Source: Oscillospiraceae bacterium
Lineage (GTDB): Bacteria > Bacillota > Clostridia > Oscillospirales > Acutalibacteraceae
Assembly: GCA_015066065.1 (NCBI GenBank)
Contig: SVPB01000005.1
Location: forward strand, 1-47,469
Reading direction: 5' to 3'
DNA: 47,469 nucleotides
In this document: one piece after another, positions 38,943 to 46,967 of the stretch
How positions within the stretch are numbered: position 1 is the first letter of the stretch
Layout of the letters: each line of letters begins with the position of its first letter
Program-made: the position numbers and the translations under genes
The notes under the pieces: generated by a model
Database searches by the model: none
Seen by the model: only the letters and a program-made list of their open reading frames with translations
Told to the model about the DNA's origin: nothing

Positions 38943-39314
38943 ATGGATACCCCTAAGGTGTTTGAGAGTGAGTACCGGTTTTGCCTTATTTTATGGGAGC
39001 AGGAGCCGGTGCGTAGCCGCGAGTTGGTGGCCCTGTGCGAGGAACGGCTGGGATGGAAGCCCACCACCACCTACACGGTCATCAAGCGGCTGTCCGAGCG
39101 CGGTGTCCTGCGTAACGAAGGCTCGGTGGTCACCTCTCTGGTGAGCAAGGAGGAGGTACAGGCCGCCGAGATCGATCAGCTGGTGGAGAAGACCTTTGAA
39201 GGGTCGCTGCCGGCTTTTGTAGCGGCTTTCACCAAGCATCAGCGGCTATCTGCCGGGGAGCTGGATGAGGTACAGGCTATGATCGATCGGTATCGGAAGG
39301 GGGGCACCGGATGA
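38943..39314 (+). CDS. BlaI/MecI/CopY-family repressor
   Basis: A 123-residue winged-helix repressor. LVALCEERLGWKPTTTYTVIKRLSERGVLRNEG (residues about 26-58) is the winged helix with the TTxYTxxxRLxxKGxL family core, followed by the dimerisation part with the FEGSLPAFVAAF segment. The repressor is normally cleaved after the partner membrane protease is activated. AGGAGG precedes the ATG. It overlaps the M56 gene by 4 bases and likely represses its own promoter through the two dyads. Confidence 0.9.
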   Translation: MDTPKVFESEYRFCLILWEQEPVRSRELVALCEERLGWKPTTTYTVIKRLSERGVLRNEGSVVTSLVSKEEVQAAEIDQLVEKTFEGSLPAFVAAFTKHQRLSAGELDEVQAMIDRYRKGGTG

Positions 39315-41362
39315 GTGAGTTTTTCTTAGAGGTGGTTAACCGCAGCTTAGCGGCCGGATGGATCGTGCCGGTGATCTTGCTGCTGCGGCTGTTGCTGCGC
39401 AAGGTGCCCCGGTGGATCACGGTCATGCTGTGGGCGGTGGTGGCGGTGCGCCTTATTTGCCCCTTTACTCTGGAGAGCGCCATGAGCCTGCTGCCCAGCG
39501 CCGAGGTGATCCCCCCGGCGACATTGACCGAGACCACTCCGCAGATCCACACCGGCATCCCCTTTGTTAATCAAGCCGTCAACCCCCTACTGGAAAGCAC
39601 GCTGGCGCCGGCACCCGGGGACAGCGTTACCCCCTTGCAGATCGGGGCCCTCGTGGCCGCCGTTCTTTGGCTGGTAGGGGTGGCCGTACTGTTACTCTAT
39701 ACCGTCGTCAGCTTTTGGCGGTTGCGCCGTCGGGTGGCAACAGCGGTGCGCCTGCAGGACAATATCTATCAGAGCGAACAGGTGGTATCCCCCTTTGTGC
39801 TGGGGATCGTGCGTCCTCGGGTGTACCTGCCCTTTGCCTTGACACCGAAGGAGCAGGCCTACGTCATCGCCCACGAGACAGCCCATATCCGCCGCCGGGA
39901 TCATTGGTGGAAGCCGCTGGGCTTCCTGCTGCTCACCATCAACTGGTTCAATCCTCTCTTGTGGGTGGGCTACGTGTTCCTCTGCCGGGATATTGAGCTT
40001 GCCTGCGACGAGAAGGTGGTGCGTGGACTGGACCGGGAGCAGAAAGCGGATTACTCCCAGGCACTGCTTGCCTGCAGTGTACACCGGCGTTCTCTTGCCG
40101 CCTGTCCGCTGGCCTTTGGCGAGGTGGGGGTCAAGGCACGGGTGCGCTCGGTGCTGTCTTACAAAAAACCGGCTTTCTGGGTCATCGTGGTAGCCCTGTT
40201 AGTCAGTGCAGCGGTGGCGGTGTGCTTCCTGACCGATCCGCTGTCGGCGCCGGAGGAGCCCACTCCCATGACGGAGGAGCCGGTAGCGGTGACTTCGGAA
40301 GCGAAGCTGAGGGATACCTATCCGCACTTCTTTGATCTGGACGCCAGCGGAGGGCTTACGGTGTTCGTGTGGGAGATAGCTGAGGGGCAATACCGCTGCT
40401 ACCTTATGGATACGCTCACGGTGGCCATCAGTGACATGAACTATGCCTTTACCAATGGCTGTACCATAGGGGAGATGCGAGCCATCCTGGATACCTACTC
40501 CCTCTCCCGGGAGCAGATCTCTGTCCAGCCGGTGCGCAATCCTCTTTCCAGCTACTACTATGAAGTGGATGATGCCTATATCCGGCAGGTGATCGAGAGG
40601 TTTTGGGGGACAGAGTCATCCCGTGTGGTGAGCAGTGAAGCCGACTATGACGTGGACGGCGACGGCAAGGCGGAGCATCTGGTGGTGACCCCCGGCCCTA
40701 CCGCGGGGCTGTTTTCCTTGTGTGTGAACGCCTACCGGGACGGTATCCTGGTCTATAGCAACACCTTCCTGCTGGGACCCGGCGCCCACCACGGCTTCAT
40801 CAAGGAGTCGGACGGCCGGGTATGGCTCTGGACGTCCTTGATGGAAGACGATGCTCCCAGCCGCCACCGTATCGGGGTGGAAAAGGGGCAGCTGTATCTG
40901 GAGAATACCTTTAGTGAAAGAGCCGCTTACTGGGGCACGCAGGGGGTGGATGCCTCCGACTGGGGTCTGATGATGCAGGTGCGTCCTCTGTCCAACACAC
41001 AGCTGGAGATCGTGTTTACCCACGATGCCACCTGGGTACAGTTGGATGGGGAGTTGTCCACCGGATATGCTTATGATATCCTGAAGATTACCGATAACGG
41101 CGATATGGCTCTCTATTCCAACCAGGACATGGTGGTGTCCGATTCCGGAGAAACCGCCTTGCTTTCAGAGCAGCAGTATGCCTGGGATGATGGACTGCTT
41201 AGGATCAAAAAGAACGATGTAACCGTGTTGACGGAAAATGTGGAGACGATCTACGGCCCTTTGGATTCCGGCAGATATTGTCTGCAAAAGGTAGTGTTCC
41301 TGACCAAGGCGGACGGCATTCGTTCGGAACAGATCTGGCGCGCAACATTTGAAATATCCTAA
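39311..41362 (+). CDS. BlaR1/MecR1-like M56 metallopeptidase with a non-penicillin-binding sensor part
   Basis: A membrane sensor-protease of 683 residues. Several N-terminal helices surround a cytosolic zinc-protease domain with HETAHIRRRDH (His188, Glu189, His192) and ELACDEKVV near 230. A membrane helix near 293-313 follows, then a 370-residue outer domain. BlaR1 would carry a penicillin-binding domain with STxK there. I see none; instead there is an acidic repeat-like YDVDGDGKAEHLVV segment (near 440) and a beta-rich region, so the signal is probably not a beta-lactam. Activation should lead to loss of the BlaI repressor. Confidence 0.85.
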   Translation: MSEFFLEVVNRSLAAGWIVPVILLLRLLLRKVPRWITVMLWAVVAVRLICPFTLESAMSLLPSAEVIPPATLTETTPQIHTGIPFVNQAVNPLLESTLAPAPGDSVTPLQIGALVAAVLWLVGVAVLLLYTVVSFWRLRRRVATAVRLQDNIYQSEQVVSPFVLGIVRPRVYLPFALTPKEQAYVIAHETAHIRRRDHWWKPLGFLLLTINWFNPLLWVGYVFLCRDIELACDEKVVRGLDREQKADYSQALLACSVHRRSLAACPLAFGEVGVKARVRSVLSYKKPAFWVIVVALLVSAAVAVCFLTDPLSAPEEPTPMTEEPVAVTSEAKLRDTYPHFFDLDASGGLTVFVWEIAEGQYRCYLMDTLTVAISDMNYAFTNGCTIGEMRAILDTYSLSREQISVQPVRNPLSSYYYEVDDAYIRQVIERFWGTESSRVVSSEADYDVDGDGKAEHLVVTPGPTAGLFSLCVNAYRDGILVYSNTFLLGPGAHHGFIKESDGRVWLWTSLMEDDAPSRHRIGVEKGQLYLENTFSERAAYWGTQGVDASDWGLMMQVRPLSNTQLEIVFTHDATWVQLDGELSTGYAYDILKITDNGDMALYSNQDMVVSDSGETALLSEQQYAWDDGLLRIKKNDVTVLTENVETIYGPLDSGRYCLQKVVFLTKADGIRSEQIWRATFEIS

Positions 41363-41365
41363 AGC

Positions 41366-41407
41366 AAAACGGCCCTCACCTTAGCCGGTGAGAGCCGTTT
41401 GCATTTT
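41366..41407. terminator. Terminator between convergent genes
   Basis: Stem AAACGGCCCTCACC / GGTGAGAGCCGTTT with one mismatch and loop TTAGCC, with GCATTTT after it and TTTTGCTTT on the other strand. Confidence 0.75.
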
Positions 41408-42542
41408 ACGGTATGTCGAAGGTGTCCCGCTTGATAAGGCAGCGGATCTCTCCCCGGTCGTCCCACAGGGGAGCTGTGGCGCCCTGGGCGGTGGTCTGGA
41501 TCACGTTGTCCAGCAGCAGCCTGTCTATGCGGCAGGTGTCGCAGAAGTAGAACAAGGGGCTTCCGGTGCTGACCGGCTGGTGGCGGCAGACGTTGCGGAC
41601 GGTCACGTTGCCGCAGATCGCTTTGCGCCCAAAGTAGAAGAACCCCTCATTGTCGGCTCCGACATCCCATTTAATGTGGCATTCCGGCCCCAAAGGGGTG
41701 TTGCTTTTTCGAGCATAGACGTTTTCAATGAGAATGTTATCAAACCAGGTTTTCCCGGGATAGTCGTTGTGGTTGGAGATGACCACCGCGTGGTGGCGGT
41801 AATCGCCGTAGATGCCATCGATGCGCACGTTGCGTATGGCATCATCACAGGCAGAAAGCAGACGGACGGCGGAATAGCCGTTGCGGGCGGAGAGGTTGCG
41901 AATGAGAATGTTTTCGATGGGGCCGCGGGTGATCTCCGCGTGGGATTCATCGCAGGTGGTCAGAGAGGCCAGGTCGTCGTTGGTGGTACCCGCCAGGTTT
42001 TCAATAACGCCATCGTAGGCAGGGCCGTTGATATGCACCCCGTCGGTGGTGCCGAAATGCCAGTTGTAGTCGAAGAAAAGATCGCGTACCACGAATCCGT
42101 ACACGTCGGCGATCTGCACGCCGTAGCTGACCGGGTTGCGCACCGTCATGCGGGATAGGTGGAGACGGTCAACGTGGGCAAAGCGGATGAGCTTCCCCTT
42201 GAATAGGGACGGGCTGTAAGGGGTGTCCTCCCGGTGATCCGATTCATAGTCGGCGTCCAGCCCCATCTCGTCGCAGTTCCCGTCCCAAATGCCGCCGACG
42301 ATCGCTATGTTCTCGTCCCGTTCACCGCCGGCAAAATGCTCGTTTTCGATCAAGGCACAGCAGGAGAGAGGTGCAGCCAGCAGCCGTACACCGGGGGACA
42401 GAGTCAGCCGGGTGTTCGAGTGTATGATGAGAGTCTTGGTGATCCGGTAGGTGCCGGGTCTGTCTATGGTGACGATGCCGCCCTTGTCCAGCGCCTGTTG
42501 CAGGGCGCGGGTGTCATCGTGTATGCCATCGGCGTATAGCAA
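41406..42542 (-). CDS. GH28/pectate-lyase-like beta-helix protein
   Basis: A 378-residue protein that begins ADGIHDDTRALQQAL, the entry motif of GH28/pectate lyase-3 helices, then PGTYRITKTLIIHSNTRLTLSPG and many beta-helix rungs (ILIRNLSARNGYSAVRLLS, ILIENVYARKSNTP). GTTDGVHING near 160 resembles the active-site turn of polygalacturonase-type enzymes (NTDGxxxxG). There is no signal peptide. The start is TTG at 42542, because GGAGG lies 8 bases upstream and no ATG fits. Like the protein at 9799 it may degrade or bind a polysaccharide; the substrate is unknown. Confidence 0.75.
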   Translation of the reverse strand: MLYADGIHDDTRALQQALDKGGIVTIDRPGTYRITKTLIIHSNTRLTLSPGVRLLAAPLSCCALIENEHFAGGERDENIAIVGGIWDGNCDEMGLDADYESDHREDTPYSPSLFKGKLIRFAHVDRLHLSRMTVRNPVSYGVQIADVYGFVVRDLFFDYNWHFGTTDGVHINGPAYDGVIENLAGTTNDDLASLTTCDESHAEITRGPIENILIRNLSARNGYSAVRLLSACDDAIRNVRIDGIYGDYRHHAVVISNHNDYPGKTWFDNILIENVYARKSNTPLGPECHIKWDVGADNEGFFYFGRKAICGNVTVRNVCRHQPVSTGSPLFYFCDTCRIDRLLLDNVIQTTAQGATAPLWDDRGEIRCLIKRDTFDIP

Positions 42543-42582
42543 ATCGGTAGCCTCCTCGACTATGAAGTGTAACTATAATTGC

Positions 42583-42611
42583 ATTTTAGCAAGGGGTTGA
42601 TCTTTTGTAAA
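42583..42611 (-). promoter_or_regulatory. Promoter of the second beta-helix gene
   Basis: On the minus strand TTTACA (42611-42606), 17 bases, TAAAAT (42588-42583). Confidence 0.65.
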
Positions 42612-42718
42612 GCGCCAATTATTGTGTTTGTATAAATAATTTGTTGCTTGTGTGCAGGAAAACGAGAATAAGTATTTGACCTTTTGAAAAATATTTGGGA
42701 CAATAGCAAGGGCTCTTG

Positions 42719-42895
42719 ATGGATGGACTGCTCCGAATCAAAAAGAACGGCGTAACCGTGTTGACGGAAAATGTTGCGACGATCTACGGCCCTTTGGATC
42801 CCGGCAGATATTGTCTGCAAAAGGTAGTGTTCCTGACCAAAGCGGACGGCATCCGTTCGGAACAGATCTGGCGCGCAACATTTGAAATATCCTAA
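42719..42895 (+). pseudogene. Duplicated 3' fragment of the M56 sensor gene
   Basis: These 59 codons (ATG to TAA) are nearly identical to the end of the M56 gene (41186-41362): both encode a line ending IRSEQIWRATFEIS, with only scattered differences such as GVTVLTENVATIYG against DVTVLTENVETIYG. The upstream sequence does not match the M56 gene and no ribosome site is seen. It is a remnant of a tandem copy, most of which was lost when the intervening DNA with the beta-helix gene arose. It is probably not expressed. Confidence 0.85.
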
Positions 42896-42968
42896 AACAA
42901 CACATCATCCGTAAGGACTGATACCTTGTTTTTTGCAAGCGAAAGTCTCCGGTGTGGCGGCTTTTCTG

Positions 42969-42997
42969 TTGCATTTTCTGGACGATGGCGTTATAAT
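42969..42997 (+). promoter_or_regulatory. Promoter of the PHP gene
   Basis: TTGCAT (42969-42974), 17 bases, TATAAT (42992-42997). Confidence 0.7.
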
Positions 42998-43016
42998 ATC
43001 CAGGGGAGTGATCGGT

Positions 43017-43895
43017 ATGTATGTAGATAAGCAATGCAATCAATGGTGGAAGGGCAATCTTCACCTGCACACCACCGTGTCCGATGGTCAGCGTACACCG
43101 GAGGAGGCGTGTCGCCTTTATCGCGAAGCGGGATACGATTTTATTGCCCGTACTGACCATTGGCTCTATGGGGAGGAAACGGTAAGCCCGGAAGGCTTAC
43201 TGGTGTTGTCCGGCTGCGAATACAATATTGGCGGCAATGTGGTGGAAGGGATCTATCACATTGTATCGGTAGGCACGACCAGAGACCCCGGCCTTACGAA
43301 AGGACAGCCGTATACCGCTACCGAGCTGGTGGAGGCCATTCATAAGGCGGACGGCCTGGCGGTGCTGGCCCATCCTGCCTGGAGCTTAAACACTCCGGAA
43401 CAGATGCTTTCTGTTAAAGGGGTTGATTGCACGGAGATTTTTAATTCAGTTTCCGATCTGCCGCGCAACTGCCGCCCCTACAGCGGTCTGCTGACGGATA
43501 TGCTGGCGGCACAGGAGGTGTATTTGCCTCTTATCGCCACGGATGATACCCATTTTTATGAGCAAGCGGATCTGTGCCGCAGTTTCATCTGCGTTAAAGC
43601 GCCGACCTGTACCCGGGATGACCTGATGGCCGCCTTGCGCGCCGGTGATTTTTATGCCAGTCAGGGACCGCAATTAGACGTTCGGTTGCAGAATGGCGTG
43701 CTGACGGTGGATTGCAGCCCGGTGGAAGAGATCGTCTATCACACCGGCTGGGTGTGGAGTCCTCATCGCTCTCAGATGGGGGAGGGGTTGACCCATGGCG
43801 AGTACACCGTGTCCGGTGCCGACCGGTTTGTACGTGTGGAGGTACGGGATGCGCAGGGACGATATGCGTGGTCGCCGTATTTTCCAATAAAATAA
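43017..43895 (+). CDS. PHP-domain phosphoesterase-like protein
   Basis: A 292-residue protein with the metal-binding motifs of the PHP superfamily: NLHLHTTVSDG (near 14), ARTDHW (near 44), VLAHPAW (near 118) and an ATDDTHF loop near 180. Members cleave phosphate esters (histidinol phosphatase, nucleotide pyrophosphorylase-like). The last 70 residues form a beta-sandwich (VEEIVYHTGWVW..., TVSGADRFVRVEVRD). The ATG at 43017 is chosen because AGGGGAGTG precedes it. There is no signal peptide. Substrate unknown. Confidence 0.82.
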   Translation: MYVDKQCNQWWKGNLHLHTTVSDGQRTPEEACRLYREAGYDFIARTDHWLYGEETVSPEGLLVLSGCEYNIGGNVVEGIYHIVSVGTTRDPGLTKGQPYTATELVEAIHKADGLAVLAHPAWSLNTPEQMLSVKGVDCTEIFNSVSDLPRNCRPYSGLLTDMLAAQEVYLPLIATDDTHFYEQADLCRSFICVKAPTCTRDDLMAALRAGDFYASQGPQLDVRLQNGVLTVDCSPVEEIVYHTGWVWSPHRSQMGEGLTHGEYTVSGADRFVRVEVRDAQGRYAWSPYFPIK

Positions 43896-43903
43896 AAACA
43901 ATC

Positions 43904-43945
43904 ATCCGTCATCGCCTTGCCGATGACGGATAATTTTTATTTTTT
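43904..43945 (+). terminator. Terminator of the PHP gene
   Basis: Stem ATCCGTCATCG / CGATGACGGAT with loop CCTTGC, then AATTTTTATTTTTTT. Confidence 0.9.
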
Positions 43946-43957
43946 TCGAAAAAAGTA

Positions 43958-43986
43958 TTGACTTTTTCTGCAGAGTTTGGTATGAT
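43958..43986 (+). promoter_or_regulatory. Promoter of tRNA-Ala
   Basis: TTGACT (43958-43963), 17 bases, TATGAT (43981-43986). Confidence 0.8.
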
Positions 43987-44007
43987 ACAACACGTTCCGA
44001 GACAAAT

Positions 44008-44083
<76 letters not shown>

Positions 44084-44086
44084 CCG

Positions 44087-44126
44087 AGTCCTGAAAACCA
44101 ATGGTTTTCAGGACTTTTTCTTTGTC
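44087..44126 (+). terminator. Terminator of tRNA-Ala
   Basis: Stem AGTCCTGAAAACC / GGTTTTCAGGACT with loop AAT, then TTTTCTTTG. Confidence 0.9.
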
Positions 44127-44230
44127 AAAACGGTGGATTTTCCTCTTAAATGCCATTTTTCCGAACCGGGCCGCTACACCCGATTTCCCCGCTACACTTT
44201 ATCTTGAATCCATCTTGAATCAGGACGATT

Positions 44231-44353
44231 TTACCCTGTCTTTTCCCTGCTCAATATGTTTATTGCATCCATTATGTCCAAATTATCTTGTTTTGTTAAG
44301 ACAAAATCCCTAACCTCTCGAATAGCTCCATAAGTACCTTCTTTAACCAACAT
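44231..44353 (-). CDS. Possible small protein, unknown
   Basis: A frame of 40 residues that starts MLVKEGTYGAIREVRDFVL. It is acidic to neutral and helical, with only a weak ribosome site. It may be the remains of a longer gene. Kept at low confidence. Confidence 0.25.
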   Translation of the reverse strand: MLVKEGTYGAIREVRDFVLTKQDNLDIMDAINILSREKTG

Positions 44354-44381
44354 CTATTTATCTTCTTTTTATCAAAATGCA

Positions 44382-44423
44382 AAGGCAGTACCTCTTAAAT
44401 ACACAATTAAGAAGTACTGCCTT
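44382..44423. terminator. Hairpin with terminator look
   Basis: AAGGCAGTACCTCTTAA / TTAAGAAGTACTGCCTT with one mismatch and an 8-9-base loop. Flanking T-runs are short on both strands, so direction is unclear. Confidence 0.4.
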
Positions 44424-44671
44424 AATTCATAGCCTTTCAAATATTGGACCATTTCACATTGTGAGCATTAATATTGCTGGAGTAACCATTTTGCAGAGTG
44501 TTTTTTCGCGGAATCCACAAACCATCTTCCACCCTTTTTTCTTCATAAAAAATGACACAAAAAAATAATTTTTTCTTATTTCCGTGATGTTTTCTTGAAA
44601 CGTAACCGTAATCTCTCATAACTTATAACTATAGAAGATCACCACAAAATGAACAAATGGAACGACACTGC

Positions 44672-44913
44672 AATGCGGACATTGCAGACGGATGGTACAT
44701 AGCAAGATTCGTAGACAAATTTGTATGCACGCCCTACGCCACACTTGTGCGACAAGAGCAATTGAAAGCGGAATGCAACCCAAGGTTTTGCAGAAGCTTT
44801 TAGGACACGCGAGTATTTAAACCACTATGGACCGTTATGTGCACGTCACAAATGATGCCATGCTAAAAGCCGTATCCTTGTTTGAAGAAAGCTCCCCCAT
44901 CGCTACCGTGTAA
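44672..44913 (+). pseudogene. Tyrosine recombinase (integrase) remnant
   Basis: A short N-terminal piece reads DGWYIARFVDKF, like DGLYSARFVDKL of the integrase at 46968. It is joined with a frame change to the catalytic end HALRHTCATRAIESGMQPKVL, which continues to QKLLGHASI, a stop where Lys or Gln is expected, then TTMDRYVHVTNDAM. Catalytic Arg (LRHT), His (LGHAS) and Tyr (MDRY) are recognisable. Around two thirds of the gene, including the core-binding domain, is deleted. It is the scar of an older element at this tRNA. Confidence 0.8.
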
Positions 44914-45257
44914 AAAGGTGTATATAGAAACACCGGGGTGCCAAAAAACCTTGATAAATAAAAGATTTTTAAGGAGATAGAGAAGCAAATGAAACTAGGT
45001 ATCGTAAGACACCGACCGAATTTCATCATTCCTTAAAAATCCAAAAATGCTTATAAAACCCCATAGATACTGCCGTTTTTGAAAACCGAAGAATTTATAA
45101 ATCCATACTTCTCTATAAAACTCCTTGCGAAAATGGAGTAGAAGATTTTTGAAACACAGGAAAACAGCCCATTGCTACAGCAAAAAAATTCTCCTTGAAC
45201 ATTTTGTTCAAGGAGAATTTTTTCTTAGCGCCTTTAGGTGTGCCAATACCCCCAGTT
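44914..45257. other. Gene-free stretch
   Basis: No convincing gene. A 15-residue frame with a good ribosome site starts at 44989 (MKLGIVRHRPN...) and stops at 45036; it may be the cut 5' end of a lost gene. A perfect inverted repeat (45183-45222) lies near the end of the truncated oxidoreductase gene. Confidence 0.4.
45183..45227. terminator. Bidirectional terminator
   Basis: Perfect stem AAAAAATTCTCCTTGAACA / TGTTCAAGGAGAATTTTTT with loop TTT, T-run on both strands. Confidence 0.8.
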
Positions 45258-45938
45258 CTACTGGGAAAAGATAGAAGAAAGAATGATTTTTGCGTAATCC
45301 TCTGCGTCACCAAAATCGTTATAGCAGGCGAGTTTTGAGAAAACGGAAATATCATCAGCAAAGCCAAAAAGGGCGAGGGCTTGGTCAAGGGGATGTGGTC
45401 CTGTGTTACGAACATTACCTGCGGCATGATCTAATGATGTCTGCCAGTCCCAACGACGGGAAAATCCGCCAAAGGTAGAATGAATTTCTATCACTTCGCC
45501 AAGAATTCCACTTGCAAGAATTTCTTTGATCTTAACGAAATAAGGTGCAAATCTGGATTGCTGGAAGGCGTTTAGCATTTTGCCGTTTTTCTCGGCGGCA
45601 TTGACCATACGGCAACCATCCTCATAGGTTTTTGCAAAAGGCTTTTCACAAACAACATTAAACCCGTGATTTAAAAGGTCAATGGTTACGGGGGCGTGTT
45701 GCTGCGAGAAGGTGCAGTTTACAACTAAATCAATATCCGTTCTGCCAAAAAGCTCGGTATAGTCAGCGTGAATAGTTGCATCGGGGTATTCCTCTTTGGC
45801 GCGAATGCGCCGCGCCTCAAGCTCATCTACAACGGCAACAACTGTATATTTTGTGTTGGCTTCGCTTTTAAAATATTCACCGTGAATATCTCTGCCGCTT
45901 CTGCCTTGACCGATGATTGCTACGTTTAGTTTTTTCAT
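45258..45938 (-). pseudogene. Gfo/Idh/MocA-family oxidoreductase, C-terminal third missing
   Basis: NAD(P)-dependent sugar or inositol dehydrogenase type. The Rossmann part opens with VAIIGQGRSGRDIHG and has the family CEKPFAKTYEDG motif near residue 96. The second domain starts (IHSTFGGFSRRWDW; HPLDQAL near 185) but ends at DAEDYAKIILSSIFSQ after 226 residues, while full members have about 330-390. The downstream sequence does not resume the protein. It may still bind cofactor but is probably not active. It follows the isomerase-like gene by 2 bases. Confidence 0.75.
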
Positions 45939-45940
45939 AA

Positions 45941-46813
45941 TTACGCCTCCAACGCCTTGTTGATAATGTTTTTAAGCGAAACAATACTTTCTTCGCTAGC
46001 GGGGTAAGCACCGTCCGTAAAAGCGGTACCGCCCGGCCTTTTTAGCTGTTCTTCAGTAAGCTCTACATTTTTTCGGTAGTGTGTTTCGAGCATGATGTGA
46101 CCACTGTAACCATCTTTTGCTAGTTGCTTAAACAGTCCTAAGTAATCTACCATGCCATCACCGATTTTCAGACAATCGGGCTTGCCGTCAATACATGTCG
46201 TATCCTTAATGTGAATATGCTTAATGTTTGGCTTTAACTGATTGTATGCATCGGGGAATGGGGGGGTATTTGCATCGGCAAACGGTAAATTGCCGGGGTC
46301 AAATAATGCCTTTATATGGGGATGATTAATTTTACGAATAAGCTCTGCAGCGAGAGCCGCTGTTGAACTGTGTACCGAAGGGTCAAATTCAATGACGCAG
46401 GTAATATTTTCGTTCTCACAGATTTCAGCAATAGGCGCAAAGGCTTTTGCTCTTTCATCCAAAGAAATACCACTTGCCCAGAAATCAAAACCGCGAACCA
46501 TTGTGGCACCAAGCTCTTTTGCAATTTTTACGCACTTTTTGAAGCCTTCAATATGTTCTTCTCTGGCTGATTCATCATTGAAATCGCATTTGAAAAGCGG
46601 AGAGGATATCGCTGCAATTTCCAGACCGTTTTCGCTTGCGGCTCTTTTAATTTCTGCTGTGTCCTCATCGGTTATTTCATAAGGGGAATGATTATTAACT
46701 GAACGGATTTCCAATGAAGTAAGGCCGTGCTTCTTGGCAAACTCTGCCGCTTTAAAAATGTCCTGTGAGACTTCATCGGTAATGACCCCTAATTTGAACG
46801 GATAATCTGACAA
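45941..46813 (-). CDS. Sugar phosphate isomerase/epimerase-like TIM barrel protein
   Basis: A 290-residue xylose-isomerase-like (AP endonuclease 2 fold) protein. Metal ligands are suggested by SLEIRSV (Glu near 35), CVIEFDPSVHSS (Glu near 141), ALFDPGN (Asp near 175), HIHIKDT (near 200) and HIMLETHY (near 243). It starts with TTG because AAGGGGTGATTTGA lies just upstream. It forms an operon with the oxidoreductase fragment, the usual pairing for catabolism of inositol-like or unusual sugars. Confidence 0.8.
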   Translation of the reverse strand: MSDYPFKLGVITDEVSQDIFKAAEFAKKHGLTSLEIRSVNNHSPYEITDEDTAEIKRAASENGLEIAAISSPLFKCDFNDESAREEHIEGFKKCVKIAKELGATMVRGFDFWASGISLDERAKAFAPIAEICENENITCVIEFDPSVHSSTAALAAELIRKINHPHIKALFDPGNLPFADANTPPFPDAYNQLKPNIKHIHIKDTTCIDGKPDCLKIGDGMVDYLGLFKQLAKDGYSGHIMLETHYRKNVELTEEQLKRPGGTAFTDGAYPASEESIVSLKNIINKALEA

Positions 46814-46892
46814 TCAAATCACCCCTTAATTAAAGCGCTGCTCTCGCTATAACTCGACAATCAAAAAAATTATAAAAATAATGTTTATTCAC

Positions 46893-46921
46893 TTGAGAAA
46901 AGATGCATTTTATGTTATACT
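46893..46921 (+). promoter_or_regulatory. Promoter of the integrase
   Basis: TTGAGA (46893-46898), 17 bases, TATACT (46916-46921). Confidence 0.7.
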
Positions 46922-46967
46922 TATTATGTAGCGGTGTGCTCTTTTCTCAGTGGGAAAGGAGTACATA

